From: Temperatibacter sp965603205
GTDB lineage: Bacteria > Pseudomonadota > Alphaproteobacteria > Sphingomonadales > Kordiimonadaceae
Direction: 5' to 3'
DNA: 64,000 bases
Assembly: GCA_965603205.1 (NCBI GenBank)
Contig: CBFDCC010000006.1
Coordinates: 1-64,000, forward strand
Positions 15,065 through 24,753 of this stretch are shown one piece after another. A program made the translations under genes and the position numbers. The notes under the pieces were generated by a model. It ran no database searches. It saw only the letters and a program-made list of their open reading frames with translations, and was not told the origin of the DNA. Each line of letters opens with the position of its first letter. The stretch's first letter is position 1.

Positions 15065-18000
15065 TTATTCCACTGCAATAGCGGCCAGTTTCCTAACCCA
15101 TTTCGCAACCGTATTTAATCGAGTGCTGATTTTTTCCATCCGCGCATAAAGTGATAATTTATGATCAGGGCGTACTTTTGCCGTCTTTCCTGTACTTGTG
15201 ATAAACATTATTAACCCCGCAGGATTAGCAAAAGTGTTATCACGGAAGGTGATGACAACACCTTTGGCGCCAGCTTCTAATTTCTCAATGCCTGCTATCT
15301 TGCAGTAACCTTTAATAATCATAATAGCTGCAAGTTGCTTGACCTCGCTTGGAAGGGGGCCAAAACGATCAATAAGCTCTGCGCAGAATGCATCTACATC
15401 TTCGCGTGTTTCCAAGTCAGCTAAACGGCGGTACAAGGCCATGCGCTGCGTTAGGTCTGGTACATATTTTTCTGGTATCATCACAGTAGCACCCAAATTG
15501 ATTACAGGTGACCACTGACTGTCACTATCTTCCCATTCGCTTTCACCCTTGCGGGCATCGGCTACGGCTTCTTCTAACATCTTTTGATACAGCTCCGCAC
15601 CAACCTCGCGCACATGGCCACTTTGTTCGTCGCCAAGCAAGTTACCAGCACCGCGAATATCCATGTCATGACTAGCGATGGTAAATCCAGCACCTAGTGT
15701 ATCGAGCGTTTGTAACACTTGCAGGCGTTTTTCTGCCCCATCTGTTATAACGCGGTTCGGTGGGACTGTAAGATAAGCATAAGCGCGGGTTTTAGAACGT
15801 CCCACACGTCCGCGTAGTTGGTAAAGCTGTGATAGGCCAAACATATCGGCCCGGTGTATAATCATTGTATTAGCTGTTGGTACATCGATACCAGATTCAA
15901 CAATCGTCGTTGATAAGAGCACATCATAACGACCTTCGTAAAAGGCATTCATCACATCTTCGATCTGAGATGGTGTCATCTGACCGTGTGCCATGACGAA
16001 TTTAACCTCAGGGACATTTTCTTTTAAGAAAGTTGCGGCTTGGTCTAAGTCTGCAATGCGCGGACATACATAAAAGCTTTGACCGCCTCTGAAATGCTCA
16101 CGCAGCAATGCTTCTCGCACGACAATTTGATCAAAGGGTAGCACGAATGTACGCACCGCTAAACGATCAACAGGTGGCGTGGCAATGATTGATAAGTCGC
16201 GCAGTCCTGTCATAGCCATTTGTAATGTACGTGGTATAGGCGTTGCAGTCAGTGTTAATACATGAACATTCGCCTTTAACTGTTTCAGGCGCTCTTTATG
16301 GGCTACACCAAAATGTTGCTCTTCATCAATTATAAGCAAACCAAGGTTTTTGACACTTATGTCTTTGGCCAGCAATGCATGGGTACCAATGACAATATCT
16401 AATGTACCATTCCTAAGTTCCTCTTTAGACGCCTTTGCGTCTTTTGCAGATACGAGCCTAGATAGTTGGGCTATACGAAGTGGCAGGCCCTTAAAACGTT
16501 CCGTGAAGGTAATGAAATGCTGACGCGCTAATAAGGTTGTTGGCGCAACGATCACAACTTGATGCCCTCCCATAGCAGCTAGGAAGGTCGCACGAAGCCC
16601 CACTTCGGTTTTACCAAAGCCTACGTCTCCGCAAATTAGACGATCCATTGGTCGGCCTGATGATAAATCGCTAATCACATCGCCAATAGAACGTAATTGG
16701 TCTTCGGTTTCAGTGAAGGGGAACTTGGCGCAAAATTCTTCATATAAGCCTTCAGGTGAGGTGATGCGTTGTCCTTCACGCAGGGCACGCTCTGCCGCTA
16801 GCTTAATCAAGTCATCCGCCATATCGCGGATACGTTTCTTCATTTTAGCTTTGCGGGCTTGCCATGCAACGCCGCCAAGCTTATCAAGCTGGCCACCAGA
16901 TTCGGCGCTGCCATATCGAGATAGAATTTCGATATTCTCAACGGGTACAAATAATTTATCGCCGTTGGAATATGTCAGGCGCAAACAGTCATGAGATGCA
17001 CCTGAGACAGTGATATTCTCAAGGCCATCAAATATACCAATGCCGTGGCTGGCATGAACAACATAATCACCCGCCGTTAGGCTGCTAGCCTCAGTTAGGA
17101 AATTATCAGCCTTTTTGCTGCGGCGGGTTTTGCGCACCATGCGGTCACCCAGCACGTCTTGTTCTGTGATAACGGCTAAGTCTTCGCTTTCAAAACCATG
17201 CTCTAATGGTACCACGGTTACGGCGACTAATTTTTTATTTGATGTTCTGATGTCGGCCCAGCTATCGGCTAGTCCAATAGGTCTAACACCATGATCCTTT
17301 AATACGCCTTCTAATCGTGTGGCGGCACCCAGTGAATAACAGGCGAAAACAACACGTTTCTTAAGTTCACGTAGTGCATCCACATGTTCCTTGAGGGAAT
17401 CATATATATTAATGTCTTTAGAATTACGCTCTGGTGCAAAGTCACGCCCTTGACGGCCCTGCATCACAATAACTTTATTGCTTTCTGGCTCTTGGAAGGG
17501 GCTTAAACGCTTTGGATTGAGTTTGCTTAATATAGCGTCCCATTCGTCTTGTATCAGGTATAATTTATCAACAGGTAGCGGTTTGTAAGCCGCCGATGAT
17601 CTGTTTTTAGATGTTTTATGAATGTCATAAGCTTCTTTGCGAGCATTATAATAATCCTCAATCGCGTCAAGGCGATCACCTAAGGCTTCATCAAGTTGAT
17701 AATCAAGCGATAGGTTAGGAGCATCTAAATAATCAAAGAGTGTATTCAGCTTGTTATGAAATAATGGCAACCAATGCTCAGCGCCGTGATGTTTGCGTCC
17801 CTCTGATATAGCTGCATATAACGGATCAGCGTCCGTTGTCGTTGGACCAAAGGTATTTACATATTCACGCCTGAAACGCCTGATATGCTCATCACTCAGC
17901 GAGAATTCATTAACAGGCATAAGATGTAGCTGCTTAATACTGCCAATAGTACGCTGACTTAATGGGTCGTAAGTGCGGATAGTATCTAATTCGTCACCAA

Positions 18001-18565
18001 AGAAATCCAGACGAATAGGGTGGTCTTCACCGGATGGAAAAATATCAATCAGACCACCACGCACTGCAAATTCACCGTGTTCCATTGCTTGGCTAGACCT
18101 AGAATAACCACTATTTACTAGAAACTCTGTGATAGACGTCATATCAATCTCATCACCAACCTCAGCGCGTAGGCTGCTGCCTTTAATGGCTGAGACTGGC
18201 GGCACACGCTGTGCGGCGGCATTGACGGTGGTAAGCAGAAGTAAAGGTTTTTTGCCGCGCCAATTGATCAACTGAGACAGTGCCGACATGCGGGAAGACA
18301 GGATATCATTATGGGGACTAACGCGGTCGTAGGGCAGACAGTCCCACGCACTAAAGGTGATAACCTCTAATTCTGGCATGAAAAAACGCACAGCGCTGGC
18401 AAGGGTGGTCAGGCGCGCATCATCACGCGCTATATGCATGAGTGCTTTTTTGTGATTGTTAAATGTCTCTGCGCAGATATCAGCCAGTAACATCGCGTCG
18501 TAGCCTTCTGGGCTACCCGCAATGGTGATTGATCGATTAATATCTGATAGATTACTGAGAGACAT
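15065..18565 (-). CDS. mfd: Transcription-repair coupling factor Mfd
   Basis: An 1166-residue SF2 translocase that displaces RNA polymerase stalled at lesions and recruits UvrA. An N-terminal UvrB-like region is followed by the RNA-polymerase-interaction (CarD-like) domain beginning GDYVVHASHGIGIFDGL near residue 500. Walker A GDVGFGKTEVGLRA lies near 640, DEEQHFGV near 747, the helicase motif TATPIPRTLQMAMTGLRDLS near 780, QLRGRVGRS near 920, and the C-terminal TRCF domain (LYRRLADLETREDVDAF) after about 1020. Length is normal. sdhE lies 7 bp upstream, so the two are probably co-transcribed. Confidence 0.97.
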   Translation of the reverse strand: MSLSNLSDINRSITIAGSPEGYDAMLLADICAETFNNHKKALMHIARDDARLTTLASAVRFFMPELEVITFSAWDCLPYDRVSPHNDILSSRMSALSQLINWRGKKPLLLLTTVNAAAQRVPPVSAIKGSSLRAEVGDEIDMTSITEFLVNSGYSRSSQAMEHGEFAVRGGLIDIFPSGEDHPIRLDFFGDELDTIRTYDPLSQRTIGSIKQLHLMPVNEFSLSDEHIRRFRREYVNTFGPTTTDADPLYAAISEGRKHHGAEHWLPLFHNKLNTLFDYLDAPNLSLDYQLDEALGDRLDAIEDYYNARKEAYDIHKTSKNRSSAAYKPLPVDKLYLIQDEWDAILSKLNPKRLSPFQEPESNKVIVMQGRQGRDFAPERNSKDINIYDSLKEHVDALRELKKRVVFACYSLGAATRLEGVLKDHGVRPIGLADSWADIRTSNKKLVAVTVVPLEHGFESEDLAVITEQDVLGDRMVRKTRRSKKADNFLTEASSLTAGDYVVHASHGIGIFDGLENITVSGASHDCLRLTYSNGDKLFVPVENIEILSRYGSAESGGQLDKLGGVAWQARKAKMKKRIRDMADDLIKLAAERALREGQRITSPEGLYEEFCAKFPFTETEDQLRSIGDVISDLSSGRPMDRLICGDVGFGKTEVGLRATFLAAMGGHQVVIVAPTTLLARQHFITFTERFKGLPLRIAQLSRLVSAKDAKASKEELRNGTLDIVIGTHALLAKDISVKNLGLLIIDEEQHFGVAHKERLKQLKANVHVLTLTATPIPRTLQMAMTGLRDLSIIATPPVDRLAVRTFVLPFDQIVVREALLREHFRGGQSFYVCPRIADLDQAATFLKENVPEVKFVMAHGQMTPSQIEDVMNAFYEGRYDVLLSTTIVESGIDVPTANTMIIHRADMFGLSQLYQLRGRVGRSKTRAYAYLTVPPNRVITDGAEKRLQVLQTLDTLGAGFTIASHDMDIRGAGNLLGDEQSGHVREVGAELYQKMLEEAVADARKGESEWEDSDSQWSPVINLGATVMIPEKYVPDLTQRMALYRRLADLETREDVDAFCAELIDRFGPLPSEVKQLAAIMIIKGYCKIAGIEKLEAGAKGVVITFRDNTFANPAGLIMFITSTGKTAKVRPDHKLSLYARMEKISTRLNTVAKWVRKLAAIAVE

Positions 18566-18572
18566 GAGTTTG

Positions 18573-18875
18573 TTAGGCCTGTAAATCTAGAAAATCGAGT
18601 TTTTGCAGGCGCTGCATCATTTCACATTGAAACGCCTCAGGGCATGGCTCATCACCACCTGTTATCCAAGATAGGATTGAATGATCTTGTTCTTCGTATA
18701 GGCGCTCAAACCATGTAAGCTCATCTTCGCCAAAATTATCAATATGCATCTCAACAAAATTACCGAATATTAAATCCAGTTCCTTAATGCCGCGATGCCA
18801 TGAACGAAAAACCAAACGACGGCGACGCTCCTCAATGGGTAGCGGGCGGTGAGGGTCATAGTCCAAATCAGTCAT
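18573..18875 (-). CDS. sdhE: FAD assembly factor SdhE (succinate dehydrogenase assembly factor 2 family)
   Basis: A 100-residue all-helical protein with the family core WHRGIKELDLIFGNF, containing the RGxxE motif needed for covalent flavinylation of SdhA. It continues with LTWFERLYEEQDHSILSWITGG and a C-terminal helix. Its position just before mfd and divergent from recG is the usual alphaproteobacterial arrangement. AGGAAAC precedes the ATG. Length is typical. Confidence 0.92.
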   Translation of the reverse strand: MTDLDYDPHRPLPIEERRRRLVFRSWHRGIKELDLIFGNFVEMHIDNFGEDELTWFERLYEEQDHSILSWITGGDEPCPEAFQCEMMQRLQKLDFLDLQA

Positions 18876-18977
18876 GTTTAAGTTTCCTAGGCTAAGTCGC
18901 GTTTGTCATATACAGGTCTTGCAGTTAGTTTCATGTCTGTTTAGGCTACTTTCTATTAGAATTGAAGGGAAAACAAC

Positions 18978-21068
18978 GTGGCTTTGCGCCCAGAAGCTTT
19001 AAATGGTTATTTTCGCGATATTTCTGCCCTAAAAGGGGTGGGGCCGCGAAGCCGTAGCCTGTTTGAAAAGCTCGTTGGGACACGTTTTATAGATCTACTG
19101 AAACATTTGCCGTCAGCCATGATTGATAGGCGTTACCGCCCTACAGTTGCTGCTGCTACACCTGGTAGTATTGCTACGCTGCAAATAACAGTTGTTAAGC
19201 ATGAGGCAACAAAGAATAAACGCGCTCCTCACAAGGTTATTTGTCAGGATGATAGTGGTTTTATCACCTTAGTATTTTTTCATGCGCGCGGCGATTGGAT
19301 TCGTAGTCAACTACCCGAAGGTGAAGAACGCCTTGTTAGCGGTCGGATAGAGCATTTCAGCGGTAAGGCGCAAATGACCCACCCAGATTATATGGTAGCC
19401 CTTGATAAGGCAGATGACTTGCCCACTATAGAGCCAATATACCCGATGACAGCGGGCCTTGGCGCTAAGGTGATTAGAAAAGCTATAGAGGATTGCCTGT
19501 CGCAGATGACACCGTTGCCAGAATGGATCAACGAGAGCCTGTTGAAAGAGAAAAAATGGCCAGCCTTTACTGAGGCGGTTAATAAGGCGCACCATCCAGA
19601 AAGCTTAGATAGCCTTATGCCCAGCGATATCAATAGATGCCGGCTTGCTTATGACGAACTACTTGCTACACAGGTGGCGTTGGCGATTGTGCGAGAAAAA
19701 TCCCGCAAGAAGCGTGGTAGATCAATTGTTGGCGATGGCAGCAAACAGAAGATTATTCTGGATTCTATTGGATTTGAACTGACAGGAGACCAGCAACAAA
19801 CCGTTGATGATATCAAGGCTGATATGAAGTCTGAGGCAGCCATGTTACGTCTTGTTCAGGGTGATGTGGGTAGTGGTAAGACCATTGTTGCATTATTGGC
19901 GATGACTGCTGCGGTTGAAGCAGGGTGCCAAGCAGCTATTTTAGCGCCAACTGAGATATTAGCACGACAACATGCCCAAACAATAATTCCATTGGCTGAC
20001 GCCGCAGGTCTTAAGGTTGAGATATTAACGGGCCGCAACAAAGGTAAGCCCCGTGATGACTTGCTTGGGAGACTTGAAAGTGGTGATATAGATATTCTGA
20101 TTGGTACCCACGCGATCATACAAGATGATGTGGTATTTAATGATTTGGGCTTTGCCGTCATAGATGAGCAACATAGATTTGGTGTTCATCAAAGGATGGC
20201 ACTTACTAGCAAGGCCATTGCAGGTGTCGATGTACTTGTAATGACAGCAACGCCTATACCGCGCACGTTAACATTAACCGCATACGGCGATATGGATGTA
20301 TCGAGGATCATTGAAAAGCCACCCGGCAGGCAGCCCATTGATACCCGCGTTATTAACGTTGATCGTATCGGGGATGTGGTTGCTGGTGTTGGGCGCGCGA
20401 TGGCTAGTGGCGCACGCGTATATTGGGTTTGCCCCTTGGTGGAAGAAAGTGAAAAGCTCGATTTGGCGGCCGCGGAAGATCGTTTTAAAGAAATGCAGCA
20501 AGTTTTTGGAGATAAGGTAGGACTTGTTCATGGACGTATGAAGCCGAAAGAAAAAGATGAGGTTATGCACGCCTTCGCGAGCGGTGAGATAAGTTTGCTA
20601 GTCTCAACAACGGTTATCGAGGTAGGCGTCAATGTTCCTGAGGCTACAGTGATGGTGATTGAGCAAGCTGAACGCTTTGGTCTGGCACAATTACATCAAT
20701 TACGCGGCAGGGTTGGCCGTGGCAGTGCTAAATCAAGTTGCCTATTGCTTCGGGCTAATCATATCGGTGAGGTGGCCACTAGCAGATTAAAGACAATGCG
20801 CGAGACGGATGATGGCTTTCAAATAGCAGAAGAAGATCTAAAACTGAGAGGTAGTGGAGAAATTTTAGGGACTAAGCAGTCAGGCGTGCCAGAGTTTAAT
20901 CTGGTTGATATGATAGAACATGCTGATCTGATTGAGACAGCTAGAGATGATGCGCGTTTGTTTATTAGTAAAGACCCAACTCTATCGACAGAACGCGGGA
21001 AAGCTATCAGGCATCTATTATATTTATTTGAACGGGATGAGGGTGTGCGATTGATGAAATCGGGCTAG
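18978..21068 (+). CDS. recG: ATP-dependent DNA helicase RecG
   Basis: A 696-residue helicase that remodels stalled forks and Holliday junctions. It has the N-terminal wedge/OB region (LKGVGPRSRSLFEKL; FFHARGDWIRSQLPEGEERLVSGRIE), Walker A GDVGSGKTIVALLA near residue 295, DEQHRFGVHQR near 395, TATPIPRTLTLTAYGDMDVS near 425, QLRGRVGRG near 580, and the C-terminal RecG domain (KLRGSGEILGTKQSG). Translation starts at GTG with AAGGGA about 9 nt upstream. Its last 4 bases overlap the convergent bpt stop codon. The divergent sdhE-mfd pair shares the 102-bp promoter gap. Confidence 0.96.
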   Translation: MALRPEALNGYFRDISALKGVGPRSRSLFEKLVGTRFIDLLKHLPSAMIDRRYRPTVAAATPGSIATLQITVVKHEATKNKRAPHKVICQDDSGFITLVFFHARGDWIRSQLPEGEERLVSGRIEHFSGKAQMTHPDYMVALDKADDLPTIEPIYPMTAGLGAKVIRKAIEDCLSQMTPLPEWINESLLKEKKWPAFTEAVNKAHHPESLDSLMPSDINRCRLAYDELLATQVALAIVREKSRKKRGRSIVGDGSKQKIILDSIGFELTGDQQQTVDDIKADMKSEAAMLRLVQGDVGSGKTIVALLAMTAAVEAGCQAAILAPTEILARQHAQTIIPLADAAGLKVEILTGRNKGKPRDDLLGRLESGDIDILIGTHAIIQDDVVFNDLGFAVIDEQHRFGVHQRMALTSKAIAGVDVLVMTATPIPRTLTLTAYGDMDVSRIIEKPPGRQPIDTRVINVDRIGDVVAGVGRAMASGARVYWVCPLVEESEKLDLAAAEDRFKEMQQVFGDKVGLVHGRMKPKEKDEVMHAFASGEISLLVSTTVIEVGVNVPEATVMVIEQAERFGLAQLHQLRGRVGRGSAKSSCLLLRANHIGEVATSRLKTMRETDDGFQIAEEDLKLRGSGEILGTKQSGVPEFNLVDMIEHADLIETARDDARLFISKDPTLSTERGKAIRHLLYLFERDEGVRLMKSG

Positions 21069-21799
21069 GTAAAATCGCGCTTATCCATTAAATGCCAACC
21101 AGCAGCGCCAAGTGCCTCAATAGGCTGGTATCTAACTTTATAAGACATTTTCTGACTTTGTTTAACCCAATAGCCCAGATATAAATAAGGTTGATTGGCT
21201 GTGCGCGTACGCTTGAGGTGATCTAGGATCATATAAACACCGAGGCTGCGTTCATCTTCGTCTATATCAAAGAAGCTATAGACCATAGATAGACCGTCGC
21301 TATGTTGGTCGGTGAGCGCCACACCCATCAATTTATTATCAAGTGCCCTACGATATTCTATCAGCACCGTTTCTACGGAACTTGTCTCAACCATTTCTCG
21401 AAAATCATCATGGGACATGTTGGCCATGCTGCCGTCGTCGTGTCTACCAACTAGATACTCATGCAAAAGATCATATTGCTCAACTGTGGTAATGGCAGGG
21501 CGAACCTGTGATTTTATATCTGCATTACGTGTTTCTACGCGTTTCATGGATTTTGTGGGCTTAAACTCTAGCGCTCGTGATCTAACCGATATACAGGCAT
21601 TACAGTCTTCGCATGCTGGACGGTAAGCCACTGTTTGACTGCGCCTAAAACCTATTTTACCCAATGCTTCATTTAGTGCCATGGCATCAGGGCCTTCAAG
21701 GTCGGTAAATACTTTGCGCTCTTCCATGCCGTCAATATAGGGACAGTCCGATGGGGCTGTAACAAAGAATTTGGGGAATTGTATACCTTCTGACGACAT
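21065..21799 (-). CDS. bpt: Leucyl-tRNA--protein transferase (aspartate/glutamate leucyltransferase) Bpt
   Basis: A 244-residue member of the ATE family that adds leucine from Leu-tRNA to proteins with N-terminal Asp or Glu, feeding them to ClpS/ClpAP. Motifs seen are DCPYIDGMEERKVFTDLEG, FRRSQTVAYRPACEDCNACISVR with the conserved cysteine cluster, and the GNAT-like half (GVALTDQHSDGLSMVYSFFDIDEDERSLGVYMI). The terminal region YLGYWVKQSQKMSYKVRYQPIEAL is characteristic. It is convergent with and overlaps recG by 4 bp. Length fits Bpt better than the longer eukaryotic Ate1. Confidence 0.92.
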   Translation of the reverse strand: MSSEGIQFPKFFVTAPSDCPYIDGMEERKVFTDLEGPDAMALNEALGKIGFRRSQTVAYRPACEDCNACISVRSRALEFKPTKSMKRVETRNADIKSQVRPAITTVEQYDLLHEYLVGRHDDGSMANMSHDDFREMVETSSVETVLIEYRRALDNKLMGVALTDQHSDGLSMVYSFFDIDEDERSLGVYMILDHLKRTRTANQPYLYLGYWVKQSQKMSYKVRYQPIEALGAAGWHLMDKRDFT

Positions 21800-21816
21800 T
21801 CGCTAATTACTGTCCT

Positions 21817-23640
21817 TTATAAAAGCCCATAATACCACGGTACAAAGGCCGTGAATGCAATCCACATGATAAAGATAAGTGGTGTACCTGCCTTTAGGAA
21901 GTCACTGAAACGATAATGACCTGGCGCCATAACCAGCAGATTGGTTTGATAGCTCATGGGGGTAGCAAAACTACAGTTAGCCCCAAAGATAACGGCTATC
22001 AGGAATGGCATTGGATCAACACCCATTTCAGTGGCAATAGATAGTCCTACAGGAGTAAATAGAACCGCCGTAGCATTATTTGATAGCACATTGGTGAGTA
22101 GAGCAACAAGCAAGAAGAATACTGACAAAAGTAACCATATAGGCGCCCCAGTCATTGATTCAACCACATTATGAGCCAAATATGACGCGCCGCCAGTCGC
22201 CTGCATGGCTGTACCAAGTGCTAACGCTGCCCCAACGATGGTATAGACACGTTTGTCGATTGAACGTGCCGCTTGGCGTACATTTAAGCAGCCAGTGACG
22301 AGCATAGCAATAGCACCCAGCAAGGCTGCAAGTACAATAGGGAAGAACCCAGAGGCCGCTGAGGTCACAACGCCTAAGAATATAAGCTGAGCGCGTCCTG
22401 CGTAATGGGTCTTCGGTAGGTCGCTCTTTGACCATTCCATCAATAGTACATCAGTGCTTGTGCGCAGTTTCTGAATGTTCTTACTGGTACCCATTATTAG
22501 AAGAACGTCACCAGCTTCAACTCGCAGATCAGCAAGCTCAGCGCGGATCATACGGCTACGCCTTTGAACGCCAATAACATTACAGCCAGTCTCGCTATGG
22601 AAACCTGTCATAGCGATGGTACGGCCATCCATACGCGATGCTGGCGCTATAACAGCCTCAGCAATCACTTTGCTTTCTTGCTTTTTTCCTGTTTCATCAA
22701 CGGTTGTTAGCATTTCTGGGTCGGTGTTCAGTAAATCAGTCATAACAATACGTGTGGCTGCTACAAGGACGGTATCGCCTTTTTGAAGAGTGATTTCATC
22801 ATAGGGTGGTAGTAGTTGTTCTCCATCACGCTGTATCATGCGCACTGTGACGCTAGTAAGCTTTGGAAAAATGCCAGATACGGCAGTTTGGCCTTCTAGT
22901 TGATCTCCTTCACCAACTTCGATTTGAAAAATAAATTGCTTACCACGGCCCCCTGATAGGCGTTTAGCTAGGCTAGCGCGTGCTTGTAGAAGTTTTGGCA
23001 AAACAAATAATATATAAACCAAGCCGATAGCAGCCATGAAGGCGCCTGGTATGGTGAAATCGAAGAAATACACTGGAGGGCCGCCAGCTTGCTGGTAAGC
23101 GCCGATCGCAAGTAGGTTGGTGCTTGATCCGATAATGGTTAAGTTGCCGCCAAGGATTGCTACAAAACTAAGTGGCATCATTACATGGCTACTGTCTTTA
23201 GAAAGTTTGTCAGCGAGTACGGTTAATATAGGTATAAAGATAACGACAACAGGTGTGTTATTTAGAACGGCCGATACGAGCATAACTGCGACTAGCGATA
23301 GGGTAATCACTAGTTTAGGGCGCTTTGCGCCAAAATTAAGAAGCATCTGGGCTGGTCCGTTTAGGGCACCTGTTTGAACAAGCCCTTGTCCAGTAACAAG
23401 TAGCGCCATAATAGTGATTAAGGCTGGATCGGCAAAACCTTTGAGGATTTCACGCGTACCAACTATATTATTACCAGCGTTGTCTAAGACGGGATAAAAC
23501 TGAAACAGTAAAAGCAATAGGGCAACTGTAGCAATTGATGAAATCTCAAGGGGAATACGATCAATTGAATATGTGACAATAGCCCCAGCAACAACAGCAT
23601 AGGTAAGCCACATCTGAACGGTAGGTTCGATAAATTCCAT
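21817..23640 (-). CDS. SLC13 family permease with two TrkA-C domains
   Basis: A 607-residue inner-membrane transporter. Two blocks of helices (about residues 10-200 and 400-605) carry SLC13/DASS-type signatures such as GTREILKGFADPALITIMALL, AVLNNTPVVVIFIPIL, and the second-half TNVLSNNATAVLFTPVGLSIA. Between them lie two RCK C-terminal (TrkA-C) modules (about 205-290 and 310-390; PPYDEITLQKGDTVLVAATRI and LRVEAGDVLLIMGTS), presumably ligand-sensing. Members move sulfate, dicarboxylates or other anions with sodium; the substrate is not clear. It lies 17 bp upstream of bpt on the same strand. Confidence 0.88.
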   Translation of the reverse strand: MEFIEPTVQMWLTYAVVAGAIVTYSIDRIPLEISSIATVALLLLLFQFYPVLDNAGNNIVGTREILKGFADPALITIMALLVTGQGLVQTGALNGPAQMLLNFGAKRPKLVITLSLVAVMLVSAVLNNTPVVVIFIPILTVLADKLSKDSSHVMMPLSFVAILGGNLTIIGSSTNLLAIGAYQQAGGPPVYFFDFTIPGAFMAAIGLVYILFVLPKLLQARASLAKRLSGGRGKQFIFQIEVGEGDQLEGQTAVSGIFPKLTSVTVRMIQRDGEQLLPPYDEITLQKGDTVLVAATRIVMTDLLNTDPEMLTTVDETGKKQESKVIAEAVIAPASRMDGRTIAMTGFHSETGCNVIGVQRRSRMIRAELADLRVEAGDVLLIMGTSKNIQKLRTSTDVLLMEWSKSDLPKTHYAGRAQLIFLGVVTSAASGFFPIVLAALLGAIAMLVTGCLNVRQAARSIDKRVYTIVGAALALGTAMQATGGASYLAHNVVESMTGAPIWLLLSVFFLLVALLTNVLSNNATAVLFTPVGLSIATEMGVDPMPFLIAVIFGANCSFATPMSYQTNLLVMAPGHYRFSDFLKAGTPLIFIMWIAFTAFVPWYYGLL

Positions 23641-23745
23641 AAGCTCTGTTCATTGTCCTAATAATATAGTGTTTAATGACAGTATGTTAGACAGGTGAAG
23701 AGCTAAAAGATAGCGTAAATTAGATCAAAATTTAATAAGGGTAAT

Positions 23746-24663
23746 CTAATCTAGGCCATAGTTAGGTGGCACCTCTGGCGATTCTCGCAGGAGAGTGATA
23801 GTGATCCTGCGGTTTTCTGTGCGCTGTGGGCGGTCAGGATAAAGAGGATCCGTTGCCGCTTTGCCAATCATTTCATTGAAACGGTCACCACTTACTCCTG
23901 ATACAGCTAGCACGCGACGCGCTGCATTAGCACGATCAGAACTTAATTCCCAAAATGTATAATCAGGCGTTGATTCGCGTGTTGAGCTATCTGTGTGACC
24001 CTCAATAGTTACGCGGTTTGGAATGTTTTGAACCGAACCCCCAATCTCGCGGATCATCGCCTGTGCAAAATTATAAAGCTCAGCCGTGCCACTGCGAAAC
24101 ATAGAGCGCTGGTCCTTATCAATCAGCTGAATTTTCATGCCATCTTCGGTGATCTCCATGATGATTTGGTCTTCATGCTCTTTGAGTAGAGGGGATTCTT
24201 GAATAGCTATGGTGAGCGTATCTTTAATTAGCTCAAACTCCTCATTCTCCGCTTCTAGCATTGCTTCTGAAATGTCCTCGATTTTTTCTTTGGATTTTTC
24301 CTCGTCTTCAGTCTCTTCATTTTCTTTGTCACTTTCAGCCTGAGCGGTCGCAGGGGGGCCAGGGCGCATAATAGCTGTGACCATGTTTGGATTACTGCCT
24401 GGTGTAGCTAACATACCGCTATTAAGAGGCTTGTTTTCACCTGATTTACCAGATGAGGATGCTGCAGAGGGCGCAAAATAATCAGCAAGGCCGGACAAAG
24501 TTTCTGGTGGAGCTACATTTAAAAGCCATAGAAGCATGAAGAAGGCCATCATCGCGGTTACAAAGTCAGCGTAAGCAACTTTCCACGCGCCACCATGGGC
24601 AGCACTGGCTTCGACCTTCTTAATCTTTTTGATTATCGGTTGGATTTCATTTTCGTTAGCCAA
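23746..24663 (-). CDS. motB: Flagellar motor stator protein MotB
   Basis: A 305-residue stator subunit. KKVEASAAHGGAWKVAYADFVTAMMAFFMLLWLLNV (read in two parts) is the MotB plug and single membrane helix, with the proton-binding Asp in YADF. A Pro/Glu-rich charged linker follows. Residues about 175-295 are an OmpA-like peptidoglycan-binding domain (NRVTIEGHTDSS; LSSDRANAARRVL; RRITITLL). No ATG is available. A TTG at 24669 abuts the AGGAG, whereas the TTG at 24663 lies 6 nt from it and gives the usual N-terminus, so it is chosen. motA is not adjacent. Confidence 0.9.
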   Translation of the reverse strand: MANENEIQPIIKKIKKVEASAAHGGAWKVAYADFVTAMMAFFMLLWLLNVAPPETLSGLADYFAPSAASSSGKSGENKPLNSGMLATPGSNPNMVTAIMRPGPPATAQAESDKENEETEDEEKSKEKIEDISEAMLEAENEEFELIKDTLTIAIQESPLLKEHEDQIIMEITEDGMKIQLIDKDQRSMFRSGTAELYNFAQAMIREIGGSVQNIPNRVTIEGHTDSSTRESTPDYTFWELSSDRANAARRVLAVSGVSGDRFNEMIGKAATDPLYPDRPQRTENRRITITLLRESPEVPPNYGLD

Positions 24664-24753
24664 CGTCAACTCCTATAATTTACCATACTAAAGGCTACTA
24701 TTTGGTTATTAGTCTTTGATAGTAATGAATTTTACTTATTTTTAAAAGACTAT

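Noticed and set aside
19856..20161. 101-codon antisense frame in recG
   Set aside because: It is a codon shadow of the helicase core without its own signals.
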